Shown: in pieces, positions 1 through 13,291 of the stretch
How the letters are laid out: the number at the start of each line of letters is the position of its first letter
Position numbering within the stretch: position 1 is the first letter of the stretch
Origin: Escarpia spicata
Lineage: Eukaryota > Annelida > Polychaeta > Sabellida > Siboglinidae
Assembly: GCA_963995525.1 (NCBI GenBank)
Contig: CAXEFP010000001.1
Location: 1,144,201-1,208,200, forward strand
Length of the DNA stretch: 64,000 bases
Direction: 5' to 3'
The notes under the pieces: generated by a model
Databases searched by the model: none
The model's input: only the letters and a program-made list of their open reading frames with translations
Told to the model about the DNA's origin: nothing
Translations under genes and position numbers: made by a program

Positions 1-326
1 CACTACAAATACTGTTTTGCTGTGATATGCATAAATTTTGTTCGAACACTTTGACATGGGACATGTTTGTCTCGTGAGTACTGAATATACTGCTGCTTTA
101 GAAAAGATAAAACATCAAATGGGGAAGAGTTTTCACACCTATAACTTACGTAATATGTTCTTGTAACTTAGATGACGGAGATAAAACGGTAACATGCATT
201 CCCATTTGTGGTTAATCTAGTTATGTGTGTAGCTTGATATAAGTCTAGCCTTCGTGAAGATTTGTAACATGCAAAACATCTATTTGGGGTAAGACCACAT
301 TTAGGATCCCTCCGCCGAAAAAAGTT
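1..326 (+). repeat. Monomer A1 of HOR A (326 bp)
   Basis: It begins CACTACAAATACTGTTTTGC and is marked by AAATGGGGAAGAG in place of the commoner AAATGGGGATGAG. It ends with the variant TTAGGATCCCTCCGCCG. It contains a GGATCC (BamHI) site near its 3' end. Confidence 0.93.
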
Positions 327-651
327 CACTTAAAATACCGTTTTCTGTGATATGCATAAATGTTGTTCGAACACTTTGACATGGGACATGTTTGTCTCGT
401 GAGTACTGAATATACTGCTGCTTTAGAAAAGATAAAACATCAAATGGGGATGAGTTTTCACACCTATAACTTACGTAATATGTTCTTGTAACTTAGGTGA
501 CGGAGATAAAACGGTAACATGCATTCCCATTTGTGGTTAATCTAGTTATGTGTGTAGCTTGATATAAGTCTAGCCTTCGTGAAGATTTGTAACATGCAAA
601 ACATATATTTGGAGTAAGACCACATTTACGATCCGTCCGCTGAAAAAAGTG
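327..651 (+). repeat. Monomer A2 of HOR A (325 bp)
   Basis: It begins CACTTAAAATACCGTTTTCT, a diagnostic variant with TTAAAAT for TACAAAT and a shortened TTTTCTGTG. This type recurs through the whole array and is useful for following HOR phase. Its 3' end reads TTTACGATCCGTCCGC, so the BamHI site is lost. Confidence 0.93.
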
Positions 652-977
652 CACTACAAATACCGTTTTGCTGTGATTTGCATACATTTTGTTCAAACAC
701 TTTGACGTGGGACATGTTTATCTCGTGAATACTGAATGTACTGCTGCTTTTGACAACATAAAACATCAAATGGGTATGAGTTTTCACACCTATAACTTAC
801 GTAATATGTTCTTGTAACTTAGGTGACGGAGATAAAACGGTAACATGCATTCCCATTTGTGGTTAATCTAGTTATGTGTGTAGCTTGATATCAGTCTAGC
901 TTTCGTGAAGATTTGTAACATGCAAAACATCTATTTGGAGTAAGACCACATTAACGATCCGTCCGCTGAAAAAAGTG
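652..977 (+). repeat. Monomer A3 of HOR A (326 bp)
   Basis: It is recognised by TGTGATTTGCATACATTTTG, GTTCAAACACTTTGACGTGG and CTTTTGACAACATAAAAC. Its 3' end reads TTAACGATCCGTCCGC without a BamHI site. Confidence 0.93.
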
Positions 978-1303
978 CACTACAAATACCGTTTTGCTGT
1001 GATATGCATACATTATGTTCGAACACTTTGACATGGGACATGTTTGTCTCGTGAGTACTGAATGTACTGCTGCTTTACACAAGATAAAACATCAAATGGG
1101 GATGAGTTTTCACACGTATAACTTACGTAATATGTTCTTGTAACTTACGTGACGGACATAAAACGGTAACATGCATTCCCATTTGTGGATAATCTAGTTA
1201 TGTGTGTAGCTTGATATCAGTCTAGCCTTCGTTAATATTTGTAACATGCAAAACATATATTTGGGGTAAGACCACATTAAGGATCCGTCCGCTAAAAAAA
1301 GTG
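978..1303 (+). repeat. Monomer A4 of HOR A (326 bp)
   Basis: It is marked by CACACGTATAACTTACG, GTGACGGACATAAAACG, TTGTGGATAATC and CTTCGTTAATATTTG. Counting gives 120 G or C in 326 bases (36.8%) and 11 CpG dinucleotides, close to the number expected from composition. Confidence 0.93.
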
Positions 1304-1638
1304 CACTACAAATACCGTTTTGCTGTGATATGCATAAATTTTGTTCGAACACTTTGACATGGGACATGTTTGTCTCGTGAGTACTGAATGTACTGCTGCT
1401 ATAGACAAGATAAAACATCAAATGGGGATGAGTTTTCACACCTATAACTTCCGTAATATATTCTTGTAACTTACGTGACGGAGATAAAACGGTAACATGC
1501 ATTCCCATGTGTGGTTAATCTAGTTATGTGTGTAGCTTGATATCAGTCTAGCCTTCGTAAAGATTTGTAACATGCAAAACATGCAAAACATCTATTTGGG
1601 GTAAGACCACATTAAGGATCCGTCAGCTGAAAAAAGTG
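1304..1638 (+). repeat. Monomer A5 of HOR A (335 bp, long type)
   Basis: It is the long monomer: near its end the motif AACATGCAAAACATGC shows a short tandem duplication that adds about 9 bp. It also carries CTGCTATAGACAAG and AACTTCCGTAATATATTC. Long-type monomers elsewhere carry AACATGCAGAACATGCA at the same place. Confidence 0.93.
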
Positions 1639-3276
1639 CACTACAAATACTGTTTTGCTGTGATATGCATAAATTTTGTTCGAACACTTTGACATGGGAC
1701 ATGTTTGTCTCGTGAGTACTGAATATACTGCTGCTTTAGAAAAGATAAAACATCAAATGGGGAAGAGTTTTCACACCTATAACTTACGTAATATGTTCTT
1801 GTAACTTAGATGACGGAGATAAAACGGTAACATGCATTCCCATTTGTGGTTAATCTAGTTATGTGTGTAGCTTGATATAAGTCTAGCCTTCGTGAAGATT
1901 TGTAACATGCAAAACATCTATTTGGGGTAAGACCACATTTAGGATCCCTCCGCCGAAAAAAGTTCACTTAAAATACCGTTTTCTGTGATATGCATAAATG
2001 TTGTTCGAACACTTTGACATGGGACATGTTTGTCTCGTGAGTACTGAATATACTGCTGCTTTAGAAAAGATAAAACATCAAATGGGGATGAGTTTTCACA
2101 CCTATAACTTACGTAATATGTTCTTGTAACTTAGGTGACGGAGATAAAACGGTAACATGCATTCCCATTTGTGGTTAATCTAGTTATGTGTGTAGCTTGA
2201 TATAAGTCTAGCCTTCGTGAAGATTTGTAACATGCAAAACATATATTTGGAGTAAGACCACATTTACGATCCGTCCGCTGAAAAAAGTGCACTACAAATA
2301 CCGTTTTGCTGTGATTTGCATACATTTTGTTCAAACACTTTGACGTGGGACATGTTTATCTCGTGAATACTGAATGTACTGCTGCTTTTGACAACATAAA
2401 ACATCAAATGGGTATGAGTTTTCACACCTATAACTTACGTAATATGTTCTTGTAACTTAGGTGACGGAGATAAAACGGTAACATGCATTCCCATTTGTGG
2501 TTAATCTAGTTATGTGTGTAGCTTGATATCAGTCTAGCTTTCGTGAAGATTTGTAACATGCAAAACATCTATTTGGAGTAAGACCACATTAACGATCCGT
2601 CCGCTGAAAAAAGTGCACTACAAATACCGTTTTGCTGTGATATGCATACATTATGTTCGAACACTTTGACATGGGACATGTTTGTCTCGTGAGTACTGAA
2701 TGTACTGCTGCTTTACACAAGATAAAACATCAAATGGGGATGAGTTTTCACACGTATAACTTACGTAATATGTTCTTGTAACTTACGTGACGGACATAAA
2801 ACGGTAACATGCATTCCCATTTGTGGATAATCTAGTTATGTGTGTAGCTTGATATCAGTCTAGCCTTCGTTAATATTTGTAACATGCAAAACATATATTT
2901 GGGGTAAGACCACATTAAGGATCCGTCCGCTAAAAAAAGTGCACTACAAATACCGTTTTGCTGTGATATGCATAAATTTTGTTCGAACACTTTGACATGG
3001 GACATGTTTGTCTCGTGAGTACTGAATGTACTGCTGCTATAGACAAGATAAAACATCAAATGGGGATGAGTTTTCACACCTATAACTTCCGTAATATATT
3101 CTTGTAACTTACGTGACGGAGATAAAACGGTAACATGCATTCCCATGTGTGGTTAATCTAGTTATGTGTGTAGCTTGATATCAGTCTAGCCTTCGTAAAG
3201 ATTTGTAACATGCAAAACATGCAAAACATCTATTTGGGGTAAGACCACATTAAGGATCCGTCAGCTGAAAAAAGTG
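1639..3276 (+). repeat. Higher-order repeat A, copy 2 (1638 bp)
   Basis: It matches positions 1-1638 at a displacement of exactly 1638 bp. Every landmark and monomer-specific variant checked is the same, including the long fifth monomer. Confidence 0.95.
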
Positions 3277-4914
3277 CACTACAAATACTGTTTTGCTGTG
3301 ATATGCATAAATTTTGTTCGAACACTTTGACATGGGACATGTTTGTCTCGTGAGTACTGAATATACTGCTGCTTTAGAAAAGATAAAACATCAAATGGGG
3401 AAGAGTTTTCACACCTATAACTTACGTAATATGTTCTTGTAACTTAGATGACGGAGATAAAACGGTAACATGCATTCCCATTTGTGGTTAATCTAGTTAT
3501 GTGTGTAGCTTGATATAAGTCTAGCCTTCGTGAAGATTTGTAACATGCAAAACATCTATTTGGGGTAAGACCACATTTAGGATCCCTCCGCCGAAAAAAG
3601 TTCACTTAAAATACCGTTTTCTGTGATATGCATAAATGTTGTTCGAACACTTTGACATGGGACATGTTTGTCTCGTGAGTACTGAATATACTGCTGCTTT
3701 AGAAAAGATAAAACATCAAATGGGGATGAGTTTTCACACCTATAACTTACGTAATATGTTCTTGTAACTTAGGTGACGGAGATAAAACGGTAACATGCAT
3801 TCCCATTTGTGGTTAATCTAGTTATGTGTGTAGCTTGATATAAGTCTAGCCTTCGTGAAGATTTGTAACATGCAAAACATATATTTGGAGTAAGACCACA
3901 TTTACGATCCGTCCGCTGAAAAAAGTGCACTACAAATACCGTTTTGCTGTGATTTGCATACATTTTGTTCAAACACTTTGACGTGGGACATGTTTATCTC
4001 GTGAATACTGAATGTACTGCTGCTTTTGACAACATAAAACATCAAATGGGTATGAGTTTTCACACCTATAACTTACGTAATATGTTCTTGTAACTTAGGT
4101 GACGGAGATAAAACGGTAACATGCATTCCCATTTGTGGTTAATCTAGTTATGTGTGTAGCTTGATATCAGTCTAGCTTTCGTGAAGATTTGTAACATGCA
4201 AAACATCTATTTGGAGTAAGACCACATTAACGATCCGTCCGCTGAAAAAAGTGCACTACAAATACCGTTTTGCTGTGATATGCATACATTATGTTCGAAC
4301 ACTTTGACATGGGACATGTTTGTCTCGTGAGTACTGAATGTACTGCTGCTTTACACAAGATAAAACATCAAATGGGGATGAGTTTTCACACGTATAACTT
4401 ACGTAATATGTTCTTGTAACTTACGTGACGGACATAAAACGGTAACATGCATTCCCATTTGTGGATAATCTAGTTATGTGTGTAGCTTGATATCAGTCTA
4501 GCCTTCGTTAATATTTGTAACATGCAAAACATATATTTGGGGTAAGACCACATTAAGGATCCGTCCGCTAAAAAAAGTGCACTACAAATACCGTTTTGCT
4601 GTGATATGCATAAATTTTGTTCGAACACTTTGACATGGGACATGTTTGTCTCGTGAGTACTGAATGTACTGCTGCTATAGACAAGATAAAACATCAAATG
4701 GGGATGAGTTTTCACACCTATAACTTCCGTAATATATTCTTGTAACTTACGTGACGGAGATAAAACGGTAACATGCATTCCCATGTGTGGTTAATCTAGT
4801 TATGTGTGTAGCTTGATATCAGTCTAGCCTTCGTAAAGATTTGTAACATGCAGAACATGCACAACATCTATTTGGGGTAAGATCACATTAAGGATCCGTC
4901 CGCTGAAAAAAGTG
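3277..4914 (+). repeat. Higher-order repeat A, copy 3 (1638 bp, diverged 3' end)
   Basis: It matches the two upstream copies up to about position 4849. The last 65 bases switch to another variant: CATGCAGAACATGCACAAC replaces the CATGCAAAACATGCAAAAC form, GATCACATTAAGG replaces GACCACATTAAGG, and CCGTCCGCTG replaces CCGTCAGCTG. The same variant set occurs in the next monomers downstream, so the boundary looks like an exchange point within a monomer. Confidence 0.93.
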
Positions 4915-5439
4915 CACTACAAATACTGTTTTGCTGTGATATGCATAAATTTTGTTCGAACACTTTGACATGGGACATGTTTGTCTCGTGAGTACTGAAT
5001 GTACTGCTGCTTTACACAAGATAAAACATCAAATGGGGATTAGTTTTCACACCTATAACTTACGTAATATGTTCTTGTAACTTACGTGACGGAGATAAAA
5101 CGGTAACATGCATTCCCATGTGTGGTTAATCTAGTTATGTGTGTAGCTTGATATCAGTCTAGCCTTCGTGAAGATTTGTAACATGCAAAACATCTATTTG
5201 GGGTAAGACCACATTTAGGATCCCTCCGCCGAAAAAAGTGCACTTAAAATACCGTTTTCTGTGATATGCATAAATGTTGTTCGAACACTTTGACATGGGA
5301 CATGTTTGTCTCGTGAGTACTGAATATACTGCTGCTTTAGAAAAGATAAAACATCAAATGGGGATGAGTTTTCACACCTATAACTTCCGTAATATATTCT
5401 TGTAACTTACGTGACGGAGATAAAACGGTAACATGCATT
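4915..5439 (+). repeat. Array 1 monomers between HOR A and the ten-monomer segment
   Basis: About one and a half monomers continue the same array. The monomer of about 335 bp ending near 4914 and the one ending near 5574 share the AACATGCACAACATC variant at a spacing of 660 bp, that is, a local dimer. The A2-type start CACTTAAAAT occurs near 5240. Nothing but satellite sequence is present. Confidence 0.85.
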
Positions 5440-8400
5440 CCCATGTGTGGTTAATCTAGTCATGTTTGTAGCTTGATATCAGTCTAGCCTTCGTAAAGAT
5501 TTGTAACATGCAGAACATGCACAACATCTATTTGGGGTAAGATCACATTAAGGATCCGTCCGCTGAAAAAAGTGCACTACAAATACTGTTTTGCTGTGAT
5601 ATGCATAAATTTTGTTCGAACACTTTGACATGGGACATGTTTGTCTCGTGAGTACTGAATGTACTGCTGCTTTACACAAGATAAAACATCAAATGGGGAT
5701 TAGTTTTCACACCTATAACTTACGTAATATGTTCTTGTAACTTACGTGACGGAGATAAAACGGTAACATGCATTCCCATGTGTGGTTAATCTAGTTATGT
5801 GTGTAGCTTGATATCAGTCTAGCCTTCGTGAAGATTTGTAACATGCAAAACATCTATTTGGGGTAAGACCACATTAAGGATCAGTCCGCTAAAAAAAGTG
5901 CACTACAAATACCGTTTTGCTGTGATATGCATAAATTTTGTTCGAACACTTTGACATGGGACATGTTTGTCTCGTGAGTACTGAATGTACTGCTGCTATA
6001 GACAAGATAAAACATCAAATGGGGATGAGTTTTCACACCTATAACTTACGTAATATGTTCTTGTAACTTACGTGACGTAGATAAAACGGTAACATGCATT
6101 CCCATGTGTGGTTAATCTAGTTATGTGTGTAGCTTGATATCAGTCTAGCCTTCGTAAAGATTTGTAACATGCAGAACATGCACAACATCTATTTGGGGTA
6201 AGATCACATTAAGGATCCGTCCGCTGAAAAAAGTGCACTACAAATACTGTTTTGCTCTGATATGCATGAATTTTATTCGAACACTTTGACATGGGACATG
6301 TTTGTCTCGTGAGTACTGAATGTACTGCTGCTTTAGACAAGATAAAACATCAAATGGGGATTAGTTTTCACACCTATAACTTACGTAATATATTCTTGTA
6401 ACTTACGTGACCTAGATAAAACGGTAACATGCATTCCCATTTGTGGTTAATCTAGTTATGTGTGTAGCTTGATATAAGTCTAGCCTTCGTGAAGATTTGT
6501 AACATGCAGAACATCTATTTGGGGTAAGACCACATTTAGGATCCGTCCGCCGAAAAAAGTGCACTTAAAATACCGTTTTCTGTGATATTCATAAATGTTG
6601 TTTGAACACTTTGACATGGGACATGTTTGTCTCGTGAGTACTGAATGTACTGCTGCTTTAGACAAGATAAAACATCAAATGGGGATGAGTTTTCACACCT
6701 ATAACTTACGTAATATGTTCTTGTAACTTACGTGACGGACATAAAACGGTAACATGCATTCCCATTTGTGGAAAATCTAGTTGTGTGTGTAGCTTGATAT
6801 CAGTCTAGCCTTCGTGAAGATTTGTAACATGCAAAACATCTATTTGGGGTAAGACCACATTAAGGATCCGTCCGCTAAAAAAAGTGCACTACAAATACCG
6901 TTTTGCTGTGATATGCATACATTTTGTTCGAACACTTTGACATGGGACATGTTTGTCTCGTGAGTACTGAATGTACTGCTGCTTTACACAAGATAAAACA
7001 TCAAATGGGGATGAGTTTTCACACGTATAACTTACGTAATATGTTCTTGTAACTTACGTGACGGACATAAAACGGTAACATGCATTCCCATTTGTGGATA
7101 ATCTAGTTATGTGTGTAGCTTGATATCAGTCTAGCCTTCGTTAATATTTGTAACATGCAAAACATCTATTTGGGGTAAGACCACATTAAGGATCCGTCCG
7201 CTAAAAAAAGTGCACTACAAATACCGTTTTGATGTGATATGCATAAATTTTGTTCGAACACTTTGACATGGGACATGTTTGTCTCGTTAGTACTGAATGT
7301 ACTGCTGCTATAGACAAGATAAAACATCAAATGGGGATGAGTTTTCACACCTATAACTTTCGTAATATGTTCTTGTAACTTACGTGACGGAGATAAAACG
7401 GTAACATGCATTCCCATTTGTGGTTAATCTAGTTATGTGTGTAGCTTGATATCAGTCTAGCCTTCGTGAAGATTTGTAACATGCAAAACATATATTTGGA
7501 GTAAGACCACATTTACGATCCGTCCGCTGAAAAAAGTGCACTACAAATACCGTTTTGCTGTGATATGCATACATTTTGTTCGAACACTTTGACATGGGAC
7601 ATGTTTGTCTCGTGAGTACTGAATGTACTGCTGCTTTACACAAGATAAAACATCAAATGGGGATGAGTTTTCACACCTATAACTTACGTAATATGTTCTT
7701 GTAACTTACGTGACGGACATAAAACGGTAACATGCATTCCCATTTGTGGAAAATCTAGTTGTGTGTGTAGCTTGATATCAGTCTAGCCTTCGTGAAGATT
7801 TGTAACATGCAAAACATCTATTTGGGGTAAGACCACATTAAGGATCCGTCCGCTAAAAAAAGTGCACTACAAATACCGTTTTGCTGTGATATGCATACAT
7901 TTTGTTCGAACACTTTGACATGGGACATGTTTGTCTCGTGAGTACTGAATGTACTGCTGCTTTACACAAGATAAAACATCAAATGGGGATGAGTTTTCAC
8001 ACGTATAACTTACGTAATATGTTCTTGTAACTTACGTGACGGACATAAAACGGTAACATGCATTCCCATTTGTGGATAATCTAGTTATGTGTGTAGCTTG
8101 ATATCAGTCTAGCCTTCGTTAATATTTGTAACATGCAAAACATCTATTTGGGGTAAGACCACATTAAGGATCCGTCCGCTAAAAAAAGTGCACTACAAAT
8201 ACCGTTTTGCTGTGATATGCATAAATTTTGTTCGAACACTTTGACATGGGACATGTTTATCTCGTGAGTACTGAATGTACTGCTGGTATAGACAAGATAA
8301 AACATCAAATGGGGATGAGTTTTCACACCTATAACTTTCGTAATATATTCTTGTAACTTACGTGACGGAGATAAAACGGTAACATGCATTCCCATGTGTG

Positions 8401-8725
8401 GTTAATCTAGTTATGTGTGTAGCTTGATATCAGTCTAGCCTTCGTAAAGATTTGTAACATGCAGAACATGCAAAACATCTATTTGGGGTAAGACCACATT
8501 AAGGATCCGTCAGCTGAAAAAAGTGCACTACAAATACTGTTTTGCTGTGATATGCATAAATTTTGTTCGAACACTTTGATATGGGACATGTTTGTCTCGT
8601 GAGTACTGAATATACTGCTGCTTTAGAAAAAATAAAACATCAAATGGGGAAGAGTTTTCACACCTATAACTTACGTAATATGTTCTTGTAACTTAGGTGA
8701 CGGAGATAAAACGGTAACATGCATT
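5440..8725 (+). repeat. Ten-monomer segment, first copy (about 3286 bp)
   Basis: This segment matches downstream sequence in three colinear pieces. Positions 5440 to about 5870 match at +3286 and share the rare CTAGTCATGTTTGTAG. About 5880-7580 match at +3611, for example GGATCAGTCCGCT at 5879 and 9490. About 7600-8720 match at +3938, sharing the rare GAAAAAATAAAAC near 8626 and 12564. The displacement increases by 325 and then 327 bp, that is, by one monomer each time. Edges are accurate to a few tens of bases. Confidence 0.8.
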
Positions 8726-11700
8726 CCCATGTGTGGTTAATCTAGTCATGTTTGTAGCTTGATATCAGTCTAGCCTTCGTAAAGATTTGTAACATGCAGA
8801 ACATGCACAACATCTATTTGGGGTAAGATCACATTAAGGATCCGTCCGCTGAAAAAAGTGCACTACAAATACTGTTTTGCTGTGATATGCATAAATTTTG
8901 TTCGAACACTTTGACATGGGACATGTTTGTCTCGTGAGTACTGAATGTACTGCTGCTTTACACAAGATAAAACATCAAATGGGGATTAGTTTTCACACCT
9001 ATAACTTACGTAATATGTTCTTGTAACTTACGTGACGGAGATAAAACGGTAACATGCATTCCCATGTGTGGTTAATCTAGTTATGTGTGTAGCTTGATAT
9101 CAGTCTAGCCTTCGTGAAGATTTGTAACATGCAAAACATCTATTTGGGGTAAGACCACATTTAGGATCCCTCCGCCGAAAAAAGTGCACTTAAAATACCG
9201 TTTTCTGTGATATGCATAAATGTTGTTCGAACACTTTGACATGGGACATGTTTGTCTCGTGAGTACTGAATATACTGCTGCTTTAGAAAAGATAAAACAT
9301 CAAATGGGGATGAGTTTTCACACCTATAACTTACGTAATATGTTCTTGTAACTTAGGTGACGGAGATAAAACGGTAACATGCATTCCCAATTGTGATTAA
9401 TCTAGTTATGTGTGTAGCTTGATATCAGTCTAGCCTTCGTGAAGATTTGTAACATGCAAAACATCTATTTGGGGTAAGACCACATTAAGGATCAGTCCGC
9501 TAAAAAAAGTGCACTACAAATACCGTTTTGCTGTGATATGCATAAATTTTGTTCGAACACTTTGACATGGGACATGTTTGTCTCGTGAGTACTGAATGTA
9601 CTGCTGCTATAGACAAGATAAAACATCAAATGGGGATGAGTTTTCACACCTATAACTTACGTAATATGTTCTTGTAACTTACGTGACGTAGATAAAACGG
9701 TAACATGCATTCCCATGTGTGGTTAATCTAGTTATGTGTGTAGCTTGATATCAGTCTAGCCTTCGTAAAGATTTGTAACATGCAGAACATGCACAACATC
9801 TATTTGGGGTAAGATCACATTAAGGATCCGTCCGCTGAAAAAAGTGCACTACAAATACTGTTTTGCTCTGATATGCATGAATTTTATTCGAACACTTTGA
9901 CATGGGACATGTTTGTCTCGTGAGTACTGAATGTACTGCTGCTTTAGACAAGATAAAACATCAAATGGGGATTAGTTTTCACACCTATAACTTACGTAAT
10001 ATATTCTTGTAACTTACGTGACCTAGATAAAACGGTAACATGCATTCCCATTTGTGGTTAATCTAGTTATGTGTGTAGCTTGATATAAGTCTAGCCTTCG
10101 TGAAGATTTGTAACATGCAGAACATCTATTTGGGGTAAGACCACATTTAGGATCCGTCCGCCGAAAAAAGTGCACTTAAAATACCGTTTTCTGTGATATT
10201 CATAAATGTTGTTTGAACACTTTGACATGGGACATGTTTGTCTCGTGAGTACTGAATGTACTGCTGCTTTAGACAAGATAAAACATCAAATGGGGATGAG
10301 TTTTCACACCTATAACTTACGTAATATGTTCTTGTAACTTACGTGACGGACATAAAACGGTAACATGCATTCCCATTTGTGGAAAATCTAGTTGTGTGTG
10401 TAGCTTGATATCAGTCTAGCCTTCGTGAAGATTTGTAACATGCAAAACATCTATTTGGGGTAAGACCACATTAAGGATCCGTCCGCTAAAAAAAGTGCAC
10501 TACAAATACCGTTTTGCTGTGATATGCATACATTTTGTTCGAACACTTTGACATGGGACATGTTTGTCTCGTGAGTACTGAATGTACTGCTGCTTTACAC
10601 AAGATAAAACATCAAATGGGGATGAGTTTTCACACGTATAACTTACGTAATATGTTCTTGTAACTTACGTGACGGACATAAAACGGTAACATGCATTCCC
10701 ATTTGTGGATAATCTAGTTATGTGTGTAGCTTGATATCATTCTAGCCTTCGTTAATATTTGTAACATGCAAAACATCTATTTGGGGTAAGACCACATTAA
10801 GGATCCGTCCGCTAAAAAAAGTGCACTACAAATACCGTTTTGATGTGATATGCATAAATTTTGTTCGAACACTTTGACATGGGACATGTTTGTCTCGTGA
10901 GTACTGAATGTACTGCTGCTATAGACAAGATAAAACATCAAATGGGGATGAGTTTTCACACCTATAACTTTCGTAATATGTTCTTGTAACTTACGTGACG
11001 GAGATAAAACGGTAACATGCATTCCCATTTGTGGTTAATCTAGTTATGTGTGTAGCTTGATATCAGTCTAGCCTTCGTGAAGATTTGTAACATGCAAAAC
11101 ATATATTTGGAGTAAGACCACATTTACGATCCGTCCGCTGAAAAAAGTGCACTACAAATACCGTTTTGCTGTGATATGCATACATTTTGTTCAAACACTT
11201 TGACATGGGACATGTTTGTCTCGTGAATAATGAATGTACTGCTGCTTTTGACAAGATAAAACATCAAATGGGGATGAGTTTTCATACCTATAACTTACGT
11301 AATATGTTCTTGTAACTTACGTGACGGAGATAAAACGGTAACATGCATTCCCATTTGTGGTTAATCTAGTTATGTGTGTAGCTTGATATCAGTCTCTCCT
11401 TCGTGAAGATTTGTAACATGCAAAACATCTATTTGGAGTAAGACCACATTAACGATCCGTCCGCTGAAAAAAAGTGCACTACAAATACCGTTTTACTGTG
11501 ATATGCATACATTTTGTTCGAACACTTTGACATGGGACATGTTTGTCTCGTGAGTACTGAATGTACTGCTGCTTTACACAAGATAAAACATCAAATGGGG
11601 ATGAGTTTTCACACCTATAACTTACGTAATATGTTCTTGTAACTTACGTGACGGACATAAAACGGTAACATGCATTCCCATTTGTGGAAAATCTAGTTGT

Positions 11701-12660
11701 GTGTGTAGCTTGATATCAGTCTAGCCTTCGTGAAGATTTGTAACATGCAAAACATCTATTTGGGGTAAGACCACATTAAGGATCCGTCCGCTAAAAAAAG
11801 TGCACTACAAATACCGTTTTGCTGTGATATGCATACATTTTGTTCGAACACTTTGACATGGGACATGTTTGTCTCGTGAGTACTGAATGTACTGCTGCTT
11901 TACACAAGATAAAACATCAAATGGGGATGAGTTTTCACACGTATAACTTACGTAATATGTTCTTGTAACTTACGTGACGGACATAAAACGGTAACATGCA
12001 TTCCCATTTGTGGATAATCTAGTTATGTGTGTAGCTTGATATCAGTCTAGCCTTCGTTAATATTTGTAACATGCAAAACATCTATTTGGGGTAAGACCAC
12101 ATTAAGGATCCGTCCGCTAAAAAAAGTGCACTACAAATACCGTTTTGCTGTGATATGCATAAATTTTGTTCGAACACTTTGACATGGGACATGTTTATCT
12201 CGTGAGTACTGAATGTACTGCTGGTATAGACAAGATAAAACATCAAATGGGGATGAGTTTTCACACCTATAACTTTCGTAATATATTCTTGTAACTTACG
12301 TGACGGAGATAAAACGGTAACATGCATTCCCATGTGTGGTTAATCTAGTTATGTGTGTAGCTTGATATCAGTCTAGCCTTCGTAAAGATTTGTAACATGC
12401 AGAACATGCAAAACATCTATTTGGGGTAAGACCACATTAAGGATCCGTCAGCTGAAAAAAGTGCACTACAAATACTGTTTTGCTGTGATATGCATAAATT
12501 TTGTTCGAACACTTTGACATGGGACATGTTTGTCTCGTGAGTACTGAATATACTGCTGCTTTAGAAAAAATAAAACATCAAATGGGGAAGAGTTTTCACA
12601 CCTATAACTTACGTAATATGTTCTTGTAACTTAGGTGACGGAGATAAAACGGTAACATGC
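8726..12660 (+). repeat. Ten-monomer segment, second copy with two extra monomers
   Basis: It is colinear with 5440-8725 but longer by two whole monomers, one of A2 type around 9168-9492 and one around 11200-11530. The second extra monomer carries the variants TGAATAATGAATG and CAGTCTCTCCTTCG. Its 3' part overlaps the first copy of the tetramer repeat at 11980-13291. Confidence 0.78.
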
Positions 12661-13291
12661 ATTCCCATTTGTGGTTAATCTAGTTATGTGTGTAGCTTGA
12701 TATAAGTCTAGCCTTCGTGAAGATTTGTAACATGCAAAACATCTATTTGGGGTAAGACCACATTTAGGATCCCTCCGCCGAAAAAAGTGCACTTAAAATA
12801 CCGTTTTCTGTGATATGCATAAATGTTGTTCGAACACTTTGACATGGGACATGTTTGTCTCGTGAGTACTGAATATACTGCTGCTTTAGAAAAGATAAAA
12901 CATCAAATGGGGATGAGTTTTCACACCTATAACTTACGTAATATGTTCTTGTAACTTAGGTGACGGAGATAAAACGGTAACATGCATTCCCATTTGTGGT
13001 TAATCTAGTTATGTGTGTAGCTTGATATAAGTCTAGCCTTCGTGAAGATTTGTAACATGCAAAACATATATTTGGAGTAAGACCACATTTACGATCCGTC
13101 CGCTGAAAAAAGTGCACTACAAATACCGTTTTACTGTGATTTGCATACATTTTGTTCAAACACTTTGACGTGGGACATGTTTATCTCGTGAATACTGAAT
13201 GTACTGCTGCTTTTGACAACATAAAACATCAAATGTGTATGAGTTTTCACACCTATAACTTACGTAATATGTTCTTGTAACTTACGTGACG
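11980..13291 (+). repeat. Tetramer HOR, copy 1 (1312 bp)
   Basis: Four monomers recur at +1312 bp. The marker variants are TTTATCTCGTGAGTACTG with CTGCTGGTATAGAC, the AACATGCAGAACATGCA long monomer, CACTTAAAAT, and the TCAAACACTTTGACGTGG monomer. The upstream edge is placed where GTGACGGACATAAAAC and GTGACGGAGATAAAAC differ between copies. Confidence 0.85.

Larger units (their letters stand above)
1..1638 (+). repeat. Higher-order repeat A, copy 1 (five monomers, 1638 bp)
   Basis: Five distinguishable monomers of 326, 325, 326, 326 and 335 bp form a unit that recurs at 1639 and again at 3277. I found no difference between copy 1 and copy 2 on reading. The last monomer carries the AACATGCA duplication, which makes it the long one. 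Copy 1 begins at the window edge, so the HOR may extend further upstream. Confidence 0.95.
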
